DNA from: Blautia sp. | GTDB lineage: Bacteria > Bacillota > Clostridia > Lachnospirales > Lachnospiraceae | DNA: 64,000 nucleotides | Direction: 5' to 3' | Assembly: GCA_017515325.1 (NCBI GenBank) | Contig: JAFWGA010000032.1 | Span: forward strand, 124,001-188,000 | Part shown: positions 10,286 to 18,945 of the stretch, piece after piece | Layout: every line of letters begins with the position of its first letter | Numbering within the stretch: position 1 is the first letter of the stretch | Notes under the pieces: generated by a model | The model's input: the letters and a program-made list of their open reading frames with translations, nothing else | What the model was told of the DNA's origin: nothing | Database searches by the model: none | Position numbers and translations under genes: made by a program

Positions 10286-10314
10286 TTGTGCTTCGCGTGG
10301 GGAGGTGTTATAAT
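10286..10314 (+). promoter_or_regulatory. Promoter for the SEC-C / YdcF-like pair
   Basis: TTGTGC (10286-10291), a 17-base spacer, then a perfect TATAAT (10309-10314) with an extended -10 TG at 10306-10307. It lies about 110 bases before the SEC-C gene start at 10425. Confidence 0.65.
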
Positions 10315-10424
10315 GCTTTTCACGTTTGAGGCGGGCTGCCAGGGATGAGGGCGGGAGTTTTGTCTATGCCTTTGGGGAGCGATTATCAGACAGGATATTG
10401 TTTAGCGTAAAGGGGGAAACTAAA

Positions 10425-10952
10425 ATGGAAGAACAGGAGAAGTCTCTGTTCGAACAGTGGAAGGAATATGCCTACAATGAGAAGAAGACGGTGGATCAGA
10501 GGGAGCTCAGCGCCTTCTGGGACAGCTATTTTGAGAAGGAGAAGGAGATCTACTCTCAGATCCTGGATCAGCCGGATGAAGTGATCAGTGGTACTCTTTC
10601 GGAGCTGGCTGAGAGATTTGGCCAGTCTCTTCAGACCATGGTGGGATTTATGGATGGAACCAACGACAGTCTGACCCAGAAGATAGACCTGGAAACCATG
10701 ACAGAGCAGACGCCTGTCCGTCTGGAATATGATTGGGCTGTCTTGTATAAGAATATGGTTGCGGCTAAGGCGGACTGGCTGTATCGTCTTCCCCAGTGGA
10801 ATCAGATTTTCCCAAAGGAAAAGCAGGATGAGCTCTATAAGGAGCAGAAAAGATCCACAACCATCGTGAAGCCTAAGAAGATCGGGCGGAATGATCCGTG
10901 TCCCTGTGGCAGCGGAAAAAAGTATAAGCAGTGCTGTGGAAGGAATGCGTGA
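10425..10952 (+). CDS. SEC-C metal-binding motif protein
   Basis: 175 residues. The C-terminus is a textbook SEC-C zinc motif ([19 protein letters not shown]), the module also found at the end of SecA. The rest is charged and helical with no recognised catalytic motif. ATG 10425 has AGGGGG about nine bases upstream. A longer reading from 10326 has no comparable ribosome binding site and would begin almost on top of the promoter, so I reject it. The TGA stop shares its A with the next gene's ATG (TGATG), so the two are probably translationally coupled. Function is unknown beyond likely zinc binding. Confidence 0.85.
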   Translation: MEEQEKSLFEQWKEYAYNEKKTVDQRELSAFWDSYFEKEKEIYSQILDQPDEVISGTLSELAERFGQSLQTMVGFMDGTNDSLTQKIDLETMTEQTPVRLEYDWAVLYKNMVAAKADWLYRLPQWNQIFPKEKQDELYKEQKRSTTIVKPKKIGRNDPCPCGSGKKYKQCCGRNA

Positions 10953-11695
10953 TGGGATTGATTTGCTATCTGGCTGCAGGGGCATGCCTTGTCTATTATG
11001 GCATAATCATGCTTGCTACGGGCATGAGGGCGGATTCCTCATGGATCTGGCTTTTTCTTGCGGGTGGGCTGACGATACTGGGCCGGGTGCTGCGATCGGC
11101 ACCCCGTGCCCAGGGCTTGTCCTCCCTGGTTTCCATCCTGATAGCATACGCCGTTCTCTTAGCGGGGACGGCGTTTTTTGGTATGCAGATCACACGGATT
11201 GCCCTGGCTATGGGTGGGGAGCCTGAGGGAGATTATGACTATGTTTTGGTGTTGGGAGCCCAGGTTAGAGGTTTGGTTCCGTCCAGCGCCCTTGCCTTTC
11301 GCCTGGAGGCCGCCCTGGATTATGCCAAAGCTCATCCGGATTCGGTTCTGATCCTGACCGGTGCCCAGGGCAGCGGGGAAGACATCACGGAAGCGGATTG
11401 CATGCGGGAATACCTTCTGGCCCGAGGGATTCCTGACAAAAGAATGGTTTTGGAGGAAAATTCCACCAGTACCAGGGAAAACCTTTTGTTTTCTGCTGCC
11501 TTGACAGGGTGTGACAAGAAGAGGGTCGGGATCGTGACAAACCATTTTCATCTCTACCGGACTCTTCGCATAGCCGAAAACGTGGGCTATCGGGATGCCC
11601 ATGGCATTGCGGCAGACTCCACCAGGCTGATGCTGCCCCATTATGTGGCGAGGGAATGCTTTGCCTTGGTAAAGGAGCTGCTGGCGACCCTTTAA
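10952..11695 (+). CDS. YdcF/DUF218-family membrane protein
   Basis: About 247 residues. Three to four N-terminal hydrophobic segments within roughly residues 1-85 are followed by the DUF218 domain: YDYVLVLGAQV, LILTGAQGSGEDITEA, NSTSTRENLLFSA and VGIVTNHFHLYRTLRIA. The family (YdcF, SanA, ElyC) is linked to cell-envelope metabolism, with no firm enzymatic role for this branch. I start at ATG 10952, one base overlapping the SEC-C stop, because AAGGAA lies seven bases upstream. The GTG at 10931 is an alternative. Its 3' end overlaps the convergent aroE gene by four bases with no terminator between them. Confidence 0.85.
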   Translation: MGLICYLAAGACLVYYGIIMLATGMRADSSWIWLFLAGGLTILGRVLRSAPRAQGLSSLVSILIAYAVLLAGTAFFGMQITRIALAMGGEPEGDYDYVLVLGAQVRGLVPSSALAFRLEAALDYAKAHPDSVLILTGAQGSGEDITEADCMREYLLARGIPDKRMVLEENSTSTRENLLFSAALTGCDKKRVGIVTNHFHLYRTLRIAENVGYRDAHGIAADSTRLMLPHYVARECFALVKELLATL

Positions 11696-12564
11696 AATAA
11701 TTTTTTCCTGATTCTTTCAACCGGCATCTGCTGACCGGTCCAAAGCAGGAAGGCTTCCGCACCCTGGTAAAGCAGCATGCTTATGCCGTTAAAGGCAAGA
11801 CAGCCTGCCTGGGCAGCGTCCCTTAGAAGCCTGGTCTGTCTGGGATTATAGATGATATCCATGACGGCCAGTCCGGGGCGGAAGAAGGAGAGGTCGGGCA
11901 GAAGGGTCTGATCCTCGGCAGGCGTCATTCCCACAGAGCTGGCGTTGATGAGCAGCAGGCTGCGGTCAATGAGGCTGTGAACCTTCTCTGTATCAGCCTG
12001 ATCAGTGATATCGATGTGAGAAATACCCATGCCCTCGATTTCTTTGGCAAGGGTCTGCATCCTTCCCAGAAAGCGGCTGGAAGGGCGCATGACAACATGG
12101 ATGGCTTTGACCGAGTCCAGGGCAGCCTGGGCGGCGATGGCAGTTGCCGCGCCTCCGGCCCCCAGCAAGGTGATCTCCTTTCCGGCAAGGATAAGGCCCT
12201 CCTCCCTTGCTGCCCTCATACAGCCGATGCCGTCGGTGTTATGGCCGATCAGCCTGCCGTCCTCACATACTACGGTATTGACGGCACCGATCAGCTTTGC
12301 CGCAGGTGAAAGCTGGTCCAGGAGGGGAATCACCGCTGTTTTGTTGGGCATGGTGAGATTGAAGCCGCGGATGCCGCAGGCTTTCAGGCCATCGACAGCT
12401 GTCGGCAGAGTATCCTCTGTTACGTCGAAGCACAGATAGACATAATCCAGGCCGAGATGCCTGAAGGCTTCGTTATGGATCAGGGGGGAGAGACTGTGGC
12501 GTACCGGATGGCCAAGAAGGGCCGTGAGCCTGGTGTTTCCGCTAATGGTTAAGGTGTCTGCCAT
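11692..12564 (-). CDS. aroE: Shikimate dehydrogenase
   Basis: 290 residues. The enzyme reduces 3-dehydroshikimate to shikimate with NADPH in the aromatic amino acid pathway. The substrate-binding N-terminal domain has GHPVRHSLSPLIHNEAF. The catalytic lysine lies in NLTMPNKTAV and the conserved Asp in GHNTDGIG. The dinucleotide-binding glycine loop is LLGAGGAATAIA. The ATG is preceded on the minus strand by GAGGAGGAAATC. A good promoter lies upstream at 12606-12634. It is divergent from aroD, and the two share a 180-base spacer. Confidence 0.96.
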   Translation of the reverse strand: MADTLTISGNTRLTALLGHPVRHSLSPLIHNEAFRHLGLDYVYLCFDVTEDTLPTAVDGLKACGIRGFNLTMPNKTAVIPLLDQLSPAAKLIGAVNTVVCEDGRLIGHNTDGIGCMRAAREEGLILAGKEITLLGAGGAATAIAAQAALDSVKAIHVVMRPSSRFLGRMQTLAKEIEGMGISHIDITDQADTEKVHSLIDRSLLLINASSVGMTPAEDQTLLPDLSFFRPGLAVMDIIYNPRQTRLLRDAAQAGCLAFNGISMLLYQGAEAFLLWTGQQMPVERIRKKLF

Positions 12565-12605
12565 GATTTCCTCCTCTTCTAAGATGGCGGTATTGTTGCC
12601 TTTCT

Positions 12606-12634
12606 ATTGTATGTCATTGTCGAGGATATGTAAA
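12606..12634 (-). promoter_or_regulatory. aroE promoter (minus strand)
   Basis: Read on the minus strand: TTTACA (12634-12629), a 17-base spacer, TACAAT (12611-12606). The start point would be about 35-40 bases before the aroE ATG. Confidence 0.6.
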
Positions 12635-12744
12635 CAGGAAGTAACGGCTCAGCAGTTCGCAGCTGCTGCGGTCTGAGTATGGGGCGGAATGGGATGCAGG
12701 CTGGTGTCAATCCGTCCTTCAGGCTGACATTATGAGGTATGAGA

Positions 12745-13506
12745 ATGCTGAAAATCAAAAATATGATTCTGGGAGAGGGAATGCCGAAAATCTGTCTTCC
12801 TCTGACTGCTGCCGGTTTTGGGGAGCTGAGAAAACAGGCTCGGAAGCTGAGGGAGGTAATGCCTGACCTGGTGGAATGGCGGGCAGATTATCTGAACGCC
12901 CTTTCTCCGGAAATGGTGAGGCAGGGGCTTGCCCTTTTGGCGGAGGATATGGGGGAGATTCCCATCCTCTTCACAATCCGCACCATCCAGGAAGGAGGAC
13001 TGGCTTCCTATCAGAGGGAGGACTATGGTGACTGCTGCCTGGCTGCAGCCGAATCCGGCATGGCCTCTCTGATCGATGTGGAGGTGCTGCCTGACAGGGC
13101 CTATAAAGTGGGACTGATCCGACAGCTCCAGGAAAAAGGAACGGGTGTGATCGGTTCCAGCCATGATTTTCGGAAAACACCTTCGAGGGAAGCGCTTTTG
13201 ACGAGGCTGAAGGATCTGGAGCAGTCCGGGGCGGATATTCTGAAGCTGGCGGTTATGCCCCAGTGTGAAGAAGACGTTTCCCATCTCATGGAAGCGGTCA
13301 GACACTTCAGGGGGCTTTCCCCCAAGCCGGTGATTGCCATGTCCATGGGTGAGCTGGGACGTCCGGCCAGGATATACGGAGAGGAATACGGTTCTTGTCT
13401 GACCTTTGGAAAGGTGGGGGAGGCTTCGGCTCCTGGCCAGATGGAAATCGGAGAGCTTCGCCGGGAGCTGGTGAATATCCACAAACGGATGGAAACCGGT
13501 GGATGA
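12745..13506 (+). CDS. aroD: Type I 3-dehydroquinate dehydratase
   Basis: About 253 residues; converts 3-dehydroquinate to 3-dehydroshikimate, the step before AroE. Type I hallmarks are the Schiff-base lysine in DILKLAVMPQ, the catalytic histidine in GSSHDFRKTP, and the substrate-binding VEWRADYLNAL. The C-terminal segment PVIAMSMGELGRPARIYG closes the TIM barrel. ATG 12745 lies seven bases after GAGG. The ATG at 12739, only one base from that site, is less likely. Two successive shikimate enzymes (aroD, aroE) therefore lie back to back in opposite directions. Confidence 0.95.
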   Translation: MLKIKNMILGEGMPKICLPLTAAGFGELRKQARKLREVMPDLVEWRADYLNALSPEMVRQGLALLAEDMGEIPILFTIRTIQEGGLASYQREDYGDCCLAAAESGMASLIDVEVLPDRAYKVGLIRQLQEKGTGVIGSSHDFRKTPSREALLTRLKDLEQSGADILKLAVMPQCEEDVSHLMEAVRHFRGLSPKPVIAMSMGELGRPARIYGEEYGSCLTFGKVGEASAPGQMEIGELRRELVNIHKRMETGG

Positions 13507-13514
13507 AATTCCAC

Positions 13515-13542
13515 TTGCTATTTCATGATAATGTGTTAGAAT
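13515..13542 (+). promoter_or_regulatory. Promoter for the amino acid ABC transporter operon
   Basis: TTGCTA (13515-13520), a 16-base spacer, TAGAAT (13537-13542) with an extended -10 TG at 13534-13535. It lies about 40 bases before the binding-protein start. Confidence 0.6.
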
Positions 13543-13583
13543 AATAAAGCACTGTATATTTATGCAATCAGGAGGTTAAACAA

Positions 13584-14390
13584 ATGAAATACACAAAGAT
13601 GTCCGCAGCTTTGGCTTTGGCAGCTGTATTGGCATTATCCGGCGCTTCAGTCGCAATGGCTGAGGAAAACTCCAGCGGGATCAGCGGGGTAGAGGATCTT
13701 CCCGGGAAAAAGATCGGCGTACAGCTGGGCACCACGGGAGATATCTATGCTTCAGATTACGAAGGCGATGAAGCAGGAACGGTGATCGAAAGATACAACA
13801 AGGGAAATGATGCCGTCATGGCCTTAAAGCAGGGCAAGGTAGACTGTGTGATTATCGACAGCCAGCCCGCCGCAAAGTTTGTCGAGAAAAACGACGACCT
13901 TATGATCCTGGAGGAGGACTTTGCCAAGGAAGAGTACGCCATCGCTATCTCCAAGGACAAGCCTGAGCTGACCGAAGCCATCAACGGCGCCCTGGCAGAG
14001 CTGAAGGAGGAAGGCATCTTAGAGCAGATTATCGGGAATTATATCGGCGATGAAACCAAGGGAACCCAGCCCTATGAGTCTCCTGAGGATGTGGACCGTT
14101 CCAACGGCAAGCTGATCATGGCGACTAACGCTGCCTTCGAGCCCTACGAATATTATTCCGGGACTACCATTGTCGGTATCGACGCTGAGATGGCTCAGGC
14201 TATCTGCGACAAGCTTGGCTATGAGCTGGAGATCCAGGACATTGAGTTCGACGCTATCATCAATGCCGTCCAGTCCGGAAAGGCAGATATCGGCGTAGCC
14301 GGCATGACCGTCACAGAGGATCGTTTAAAGAGCATCGACTTCTCGGATCCCTATACCGAGGCTACCCAGGTTATCATCGTCAGAAAGTAA
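13584..14390 (+). CDS. Polar amino acid ABC transporter substrate-binding protein, circularly permuted
   Basis: 268 residues of the SBP_bac_3 family, secreted through a signal peptide (about residues 1-26, ending SVAMA before EENSS). The expected lipobox Cys is absent: LALSGAS occurs where LSGC would be usual. The two half-domains are in reverse order. Residues 33-157 match what is normally the second half (GVEDLPGKKIGVQLGTTGD, then VDCVIIDSQPA, then AIAISKDKPEL). Residues 175-268 match what is normally the first half (LIMATNAAFEPYEY, GIDAEMAQAI, DIGVAGMTVTEDRLKSIDFS). The carboxylate-binding Arg of a typical family member corresponds to R247. It is followed by the permease and ATPase genes. 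The substrate cannot be fixed from sequence. Confidence 0.88.
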   Translation: MKYTKMSAALALAAVLALSGASVAMAEENSSGISGVEDLPGKKIGVQLGTTGDIYASDYEGDEAGTVIERYNKGNDAVMALKQGKVDCVIIDSQPAAKFVEKNDDLMILEEDFAKEEYAIAISKDKPELTEAINGALAELKEEGILEQIIGNYIGDETKGTQPYESPEDVDRSNGKLIMATNAAFEPYEYYSGTTIVGIDAEMAQAICDKLGYELEIQDIEFDAIINAVQSGKADIGVAGMTVTEDRLKSIDFSDPYTEATQVIIVRK

Positions 14391-14423
14391 CAGAATGCGA
14401 AACTCCTTAATGTAATTACAGCT

Positions 14424-14470
14424 GAAGGCACGGCTCTTATCATTGGAATAAAGGTGTGCCTTCTTTTTTA
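14424..14470 (+). terminator. Intercistronic hairpin with T-run (partial terminator)
   Basis: An 8-bp stem (14424-14431 with 14456-14463), a 24-base loop and a following T-rich stretch. It lies between the binding-protein gene and the permease gene. Such sites commonly let the binding protein be made in excess over the membrane components. Confidence 0.65.
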
Positions 14471-14503
14471 TTTTATTTTTATTTTATATAAGGAGGTGAT
14501 ACC

Positions 14504-15190
14504 TTGACATTCATGGAAAAATTCCAGTTTAACTTTTTGGAAAACAGCCGCTGGCAGTTCATGGTGACCGGCTTAAAGAACACCCTTCTCATTTCGGTGT
14601 TTGCAGTGATCCTGGGAGTGGCTCTTGGTTTTCTGATTGCTATCGTAAGATCCTTCCATGACAAGACCGGAAAATTAAAGATTCTGAATTTCCTGTGCAG
14701 AGTATACCTGACGGTAATACGCGGAACTCCGGCCATGGTTCAGCTTCTGATCGTCTATTATGTTATCTTTGCTTCCGTCAATATCGATAAGCTGCTGGTC
14801 GCTGTCATAGCCTTTGGCTTGAATTCGGCGGCTTATGTGGCGGAAATTATCCGGTCCGGCATTATGTCGATCGATGAGGGCCAGACCGAGGCCGGCCGTA
14901 GTCTTGGCCTGAGCTTTACTCAGACCATGCGCCTGATCATTCTTCCCCAGGCGCTGAAAAACGTCCTTCCTGCTCTTGGCAATGAGTTCATTGTCCTTCT
15001 GAAGGAAACCTCCATCAGCGGTTATATAGGCCTGATGGACTTGACTCGCGGCGGCGATATCATCCGAAGCCAGACGTATGAGGCCTTGTTCCCTCTGCTG
15101 GCAGTCGCCACGATTTATCTTCTCATTGTTTGTTTTTTGTCCTATCTGGTGGATCGTCTGGAGAGGAGGCTGAGAGTCAGTGAGCGTTGA
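14504..15190 (+). CDS. Amino acid ABC transporter permease
   Basis: 228 residues with several hydrophobic membrane spans, of the HisM/GlnP type. The ATPase-coupling EAA loop is [29 protein letters not shown], with the conserved Gly. [16 protein letters not shown] is characteristic of polar amino acid importers. TTG 14504 is the start, with AGGAGG seven bases upstream. The 3' end overlaps the ATPase gene by 11 bases. One permease gene implies a homodimer. Confidence 0.93.
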   Translation: MTFMEKFQFNFLENSRWQFMVTGLKNTLLISVFAVILGVALGFLIAIVRSFHDKTGKLKILNFLCRVYLTVIRGTPAMVQLLIVYYVIFASVNIDKLLVAVIAFGLNSAAYVAEIIRSGIMSIDEGQTEAGRSLGLSFTQTMRLIILPQALKNVLPALGNEFIVLLKETSISGYIGLMDLTRGGDIIRSQTYEALFPLLAVATIYLLIVCFLSYLVDRLERRLRVSER

Positions 15191-15926
15191 CAGATCAAAG
15201 GTATTGCTTGAGGTTCAGGGATTGGAAAAATCCTTCAAAAACAACCATGTTTTACGAGGGATAACGACAGATATCTATCAGGGAGAAGTGGTCGTCATCG
15301 TCGGCCCTTCCGGATCCGGCAAATCCACCTTTCTGCGTTCCCTCAATCTATTGGAGCAGCCTACGGGCGGCAGGATCCTCTTCGAGGGGACAGATATCAC
15401 AGACAAAAAGGTAGATATCAACCGGCACAGGCAGAAGATCGGCATGGTTTTCCAGCAGTTTAATCTCTTTTCCAATAAGACGGTGAAGCAGAACATCACC
15501 CTGGCCCCGATCAACCTGAAGCTGATGACAAAGGCTGAAGCGGAAAAAAGAGCCTATGAGCTCCTGGAAAGGGTAGGTCTGCCGGACAAGGCGGACAGTT
15601 ATCCCGCCCAGCTCTCCGGCGGACAGAAGCAGAGGATCGCCATTGCCCGTTCCCTGGCCATGAACCCGGATATCATGCTCTTCGATGAACCCACATCCGC
15701 TCTTGACCCGGAAATGGTCGGCGAGGTTTTGGAGCTCATGAAGGAACTAGCCCGCAATGGTATGACCATGGTGGTTGTCACTCACGAAATGGGCTTTGCC
15801 CGCGAAGTAGGAACCCGCGTCATGTTTATCGACGAGGGTGTCATACAGGAGGAGAACACACCACAGGAGTTCTTCCGCAACCCTCAAAACCAACGTCTCA
15901 GGGATTTTCTGTCTAAAGTACTATAA
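15180..15926 (+). CDS. Amino acid ABC transporter ATP-binding protein
   Basis: 248 residues of the GlnQ/HisP type. Walker A is GPSGSGKST at 42-50, the Q-loop is MVFQQFNLF, the signature is LSGGQ at 145-149, Walker B is IMLFDEP with D169/E170, and the switch His is in VVVTHEM. It energises import with the preceding permease and binding protein. The GTG start at 15180 lies inside the end of the permease gene, indicating translational coupling. Confidence 0.95.
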   Translation: MSVDRSKVLLEVQGLEKSFKNNHVLRGITTDIYQGEVVVIVGPSGSGKSTFLRSLNLLEQPTGGRILFEGTDITDKKVDINRHRQKIGMVFQQFNLFSNKTVKQNITLAPINLKLMTKAEAEKRAYELLERVGLPDKADSYPAQLSGGQKQRIAIARSLAMNPDIMLFDEPTSALDPEMVGEVLELMKELARNGMTMVVVTHEMGFAREVGTRVMFIDEGVIQEENTPQEFFRNPQNQRLRDFLSKVL

Positions 15927-15957
15927 TGAGACAAAACAGTAAATTTTGCTAACCCTC

Positions 15958-15986
15958 TTGACACACAAAACGAAAACATTTAATAT
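15958..15986 (+). promoter_or_regulatory. rny promoter
   Basis: A consensus TTGACA (15958-15963), a 17-base spacer and TAATAT (15981-15986), about 45 bases before the rny GTG start. Confidence 0.65.
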
Positions 15987-16031
15987 TTAACCTGTTGCAT
16001 ACTGTAAATAAGTGGAAAAAGGAGGTGCTAT

Positions 16032-17600
16032 GTGACAGGTTCAGTCACTCTTGTACTTGCTGTCCTTGTCGCTGTAGTGCTCTCTCTTCTTATTTCGGTT
16101 CCAGTTACTTACAAGGTTGCCGTGCAGAATAAGGCAAAAAAAGATGCCGAAACACTTGGCACAGCCGAAGAAAAGGCACGAAGCATCATAGATGAAGCCA
16201 TTAAAACCGGTGATGCAAAAAAACGGGAAGCTTTGTTGGAAGTAAAGGAGGAATCTCTTCGAACAAAAAACGAACTGGAGAGAGAAACCAAGGAACGCAG
16301 AAATGAACTGCAAAAGTATGAGAAGCGGGTTCTCACAAAAGAGGAGACCGTGGACAAAAAAGCCGAAGCAGTCGAGAAGCGGGAGCAGGAAGTTACAGCA
16401 AAAGCTGGCAAGCTGCAGGAAAGAGAAAAAAAGGTTGAGGAGATGGAGGCACAGGCCAAGCAGGAGCTGGAGAGAATCAGCGGCCTGACGGCAGAGCAGG
16501 CGAAAGCCGAGCTGGTGGCATCCATCGAAGAGGAAGCAAAGGTAGATATCGCCAGGCGGTACCGTGAGCTTGAAGCGCAGGCCAAGGATGACGCGGATAA
16601 GAAAGCCAGGGAATATGTGGTAAATGCCATTCAGAAATGCTCGGTGGACCATGTCTCAGAGACCACTATTTCCGTGGTCCCCCTTCCCTCGGATGAGATG
16701 AAGGGGCGGATTATCGGCCGCGAGGGAAGGAATATCCGGGCGCTGGAGATGGCTACCGGTGTAGACCTGATCATCGACGATACTCCCGAGGCAGTCGTTC
16801 TGTCTGCCTTTGACCCGGTCAGGCGGGAAATCGCCAGGGTGGCCTTGGAGAAGCTTATCGTAGACGGCCGTATCCATCCTGCCAGGATCGAGGAGATGGT
16901 GGAAAAGGCCCGCCGCGAGGTGGAAGCCCAGATCCGGGAGGACGGTGAAAATGCTGCCATGGATGTAGGCGTCCACGGCATTCATCCGGAGCTGTTAAAG
17001 CTTTTGGGCAGGATGAAGTTTAGGTCCAGCTATGGGCAGAACGCACTGAAGCATTCCATTGAGGTCGCAGAGCTGTGCGGCCTTCTTGCGGGGGAGATCG
17101 GTCTGGATATCAAGCTGGCCAAGCGTGCCGGCCTTCTCCATGATATCGGCAAATCCATTGACCATGAGGTGGAAGGCTCCCATATTCAGATCGGCATCGA
17201 TCTGTGCAGAAAATACAAAGAGTCACAGGTAGTCATAAACTCCGTTGCCGCCCATCACGGCGACAATGAGCCTGAATCGCTCATAGCCTGTATCGTGCAG
17301 GCGGCAGATGCCATCTCCGCTGCAAGGCCTGGGGCCAGAAGAGAGACCCTGGAAGCTTATACCAACCGTCTCAAGCAGCTGGAGGATATCACAAACGAGT
17401 TTAAGGGCGTTGAGAAGTCCTTTGCGATCCAGGCAGGCCGGGAGGTCCGCGTTATGGTAATCCCGGAAGTGATCAGCGATGCCGAGATGGTTATCCTGGC
17501 CAAGGATATCGCGAAGCAGATCGAAACGACACTGGAATATCCCGGTCAGATCAAGGTCAATGTGATCCGGGAAAGCCGTGCGGTGGAGTATGCCAAGTAA
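16032..17600 (+). CDS. rny: Ribonuclease Y
   Basis: 522 residues, normal for RNase Y, a membrane-anchored endoribonuclease central to mRNA turnover in Firmicutes. An N-terminal membrane helix (about residues 3-27) is followed by a long charged coiled coil (about 30-200). The KH RNA-binding domain has [17 protein letters not shown]. The HD catalytic domain has [13 protein letters not shown]. The GTG start at 16032 has GGAGG seven bases upstream. An almost consensus promoter precedes it and a strong bidirectional terminator follows it, so it is probably monocistronic. Confidence 0.97.
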   Translation: MTGSVTLVLAVLVAVVLSLLISVPVTYKVAVQNKAKKDAETLGTAEEKARSIIDEAIKTGDAKKREALLEVKEESLRTKNELERETKERRNELQKYEKRVLTKEETVDKKAEAVEKREQEVTAKAGKLQEREKKVEEMEAQAKQELERISGLTAEQAKAELVASIEEEAKVDIARRYRELEAQAKDDADKKAREYVVNAIQKCSVDHVSETTISVVPLPSDEMKGRIIGREGRNIRALEMATGVDLIIDDTPEAVVLSAFDPVRREIARVALEKLIVDGRIHPARIEEMVEKARREVEAQIREDGENAAMDVGVHGIHPELLKLLGRMKFRSSYGQNALKHSIEVAELCGLLAGEIGLDIKLAKRAGLLHDIGKSIDHEVEGSHIQIGIDLCRKYKESQVVINSVAAHHGDNEPESLIACIVQAADAISAARPGARRETLEAYTNRLKQLEDITNEFKGVEKSFAIQAGREVRVMVIPEVISDAEMVILAKDIAKQIETTLEYPGQIKVNVIRESRAVEYAK

Positions 17601-17640
17601 GGATGATATGTGCCAATCAGGCAGAGGGAGGCTCTGCCAT

Positions 17641-17681
17641 AAAAAAGAGGGATACAAACTATGCTTGTATCCCTCTTTTTT
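17641..17681. terminator. Bidirectional terminator between rny and the DAHP synthase gene
   Basis: A perfect stem of about 17 bp (17641-17657 with 17665-17681). The outer A/T pairs give a T-run on both strands. It can end both the rightward rny and leftward DAHP synthase transcripts. Confidence 0.9.
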
Positions 17682-17686
17682 CGATT

Positions 17687-18718
17687 TCAGCATTTCTCTG
17701 CGATGGTGTAGAGAAGCCTTTCAGATTCGGTCCAGCCCAGGCAGGGATCGGTGATGGATTTGCCGTAGACGTGATGTGGACCGATCTTTTGGGCTCCTGG
17801 CTCAATATAGCTTTCGATCATCAGGCCCTTTACCAGCCTGTAGATATCCGGATCGATGGCTCTGGAGTGAAGCACCTCCTGGGCGATCCGGATCTGCTGC
17901 TCATATTTTTTGTTTGAATTGGAATGATTGGTATCAATGATGGCAGCAGGGTGCTTCAGCTCCCTCTTGCTGTACATCTCATAGAGAAGCCTGAGATCCT
18001 CATAGTGATAATTGGGCAGGGATTCCCCGTGCTTATTCACCGCTCCTCTGAGTACAGTGTGGGCCAGATCATTGCCCTGAGTCCTGACCTCCCAGTTCCG
18101 GTAGATAAACATGTGGGCATTCTGGGCGGCAAAAACAGAATTCAGCATAACGGCAAGATCTCCGCTGGTTGGATTCTTCATACCGGCAGGAACGTCCATA
18201 CCGCTTACCGTAAGTCTATGCTGCTGATCCTCCACAGAACGGGCCCCCACGGCGACATAGGAGAGAATGTCGGACAGATAGCGCCAGTTCTCCGGATAGA
18301 GCATTTCATCTGCACAGGTAAAGCCGGTTTGCTCAATGACGTGGATATGCATCTTGCGGATGGCGACCAGACCGGCCAAAAGATCCGGCTTCTGTTCGGG
18401 GTCAGGCTGGTGCATCATACCCTTGTAGCCCTCCCCGGTGGTACGGGGCTTGTTGGTATAGATACGGGGTATGATGAAAACCTTGTCCGCGATCTTTTCC
18501 TGAACTCTGGCCAGACGGCTGGTATAATCCAGAACGGCTTCTTCGTTGTCGGCGGAGCAGGGGCCGATGATGGCCAGAAAGCGCTTGTCCTTTCCGGTGA
18601 TGATGTCTCTGATCGCCTGATCTCTCTTCTTTTTTAAGCTGCGGATCTTTTCCGTGATCGGATATTGATTGCGGATTTCTTCCGGCGTTGGCAGCTTGGT
18701 AATAAATTCAAATCCCAT
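17687..18718 (-). CDS. 3-deoxy-7-phosphoheptulonate (DAHP) synthase, class I AroG/F/H type
   Basis: 343 residues. Condenses phosphoenolpyruvate with erythrose 4-phosphate, the entry reaction of the shikimate pathway. Family motifs include LAIIGPCSADNEEAVLDY, IPRIYTNKPRTTGEGYKG, VPAGMKNPTSGDLAVMLNSV, IIDTNHSNSNKKYEQQ and GLMIESYIEPGAQ. It resembles the feedback-regulated E. coli AroG/AroF/AroH class, but which amino acid inhibits it cannot be read here. It has its own strong promoter (18760-18788). Together with aroE and aroD it makes this an aromatic-biosynthesis neighbourhood. Confidence 0.95.
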   Translation of the reverse strand: MGFEFITKLPTPEEIRNQYPITEKIRSLKKKRDQAIRDIITGKDKRFLAIIGPCSADNEEAVLDYTSRLARVQEKIADKVFIIPRIYTNKPRTTGEGYKGMMHQPDPEQKPDLLAGLVAIRKMHIHVIEQTGFTCADEMLYPENWRYLSDILSYVAVGARSVEDQQHRLTVSGMDVPAGMKNPTSGDLAVMLNSVFAAQNAHMFIYRNWEVRTQGNDLAHTVLRGAVNKHGESLPNYHYEDLRLLYEMYSKRELKHPAAIIDTNHSNSNKKYEQQIRIAQEVLHSRAIDPDIYRLVKGLMIESYIEPGAQKIGPHHVYGKSITDPCLGWTESERLLYTIAEKC

Positions 18719-18759
18719 GGATGGATCTGTTCCCCTTTCTTTTTACATAATTCCGTTTT

Positions 18760-18788
18760 ATTAGAACACAGAAATGAAAAATTGTCAA
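18760..18788 (-). promoter_or_regulatory. DAHP synthase promoter (minus strand)
   Basis: On the minus strand: TTGACA (18788-18783), a 17-base spacer, TCTAAT (18765-18760) with a TG extension. It lies about 40 bases before the gene start. Confidence 0.7.
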
Positions 18789-18844
18789 AGTATATTCTTT
18801 TCATACTTTTATCCTGCCCGGTCTCCCTTTCTCCCTGCATGAGG

Positions 18845-18874
18845 TTGACAGAAGCCCGGTCGTGGGAATATAGT
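18845..18874 (+). promoter_or_regulatory. P-type ATPase promoter
   Basis: TTGACA (18845-18850), an 18-base spacer, TATAGT (18869-18874), about 70 bases before the ATPase start and divergent from the DAHP synthase promoter. Confidence 0.6.
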
Positions 18875-18945
18875 GAAAGGAATCGGGTGACGAAAAGCTG
18901 ATACGTGACTGAACAGTTGCGCTGATACGATCAAGTGAGGTGGAT

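Noticed and set aside
10326..10424. N-terminal extension of the SEC-C protein
   Set aside because: It would start 12 bases after the -10 box, has no comparable ribosome binding site, and gives residues unlike the family. The AGGGGG site supports ATG 10425.
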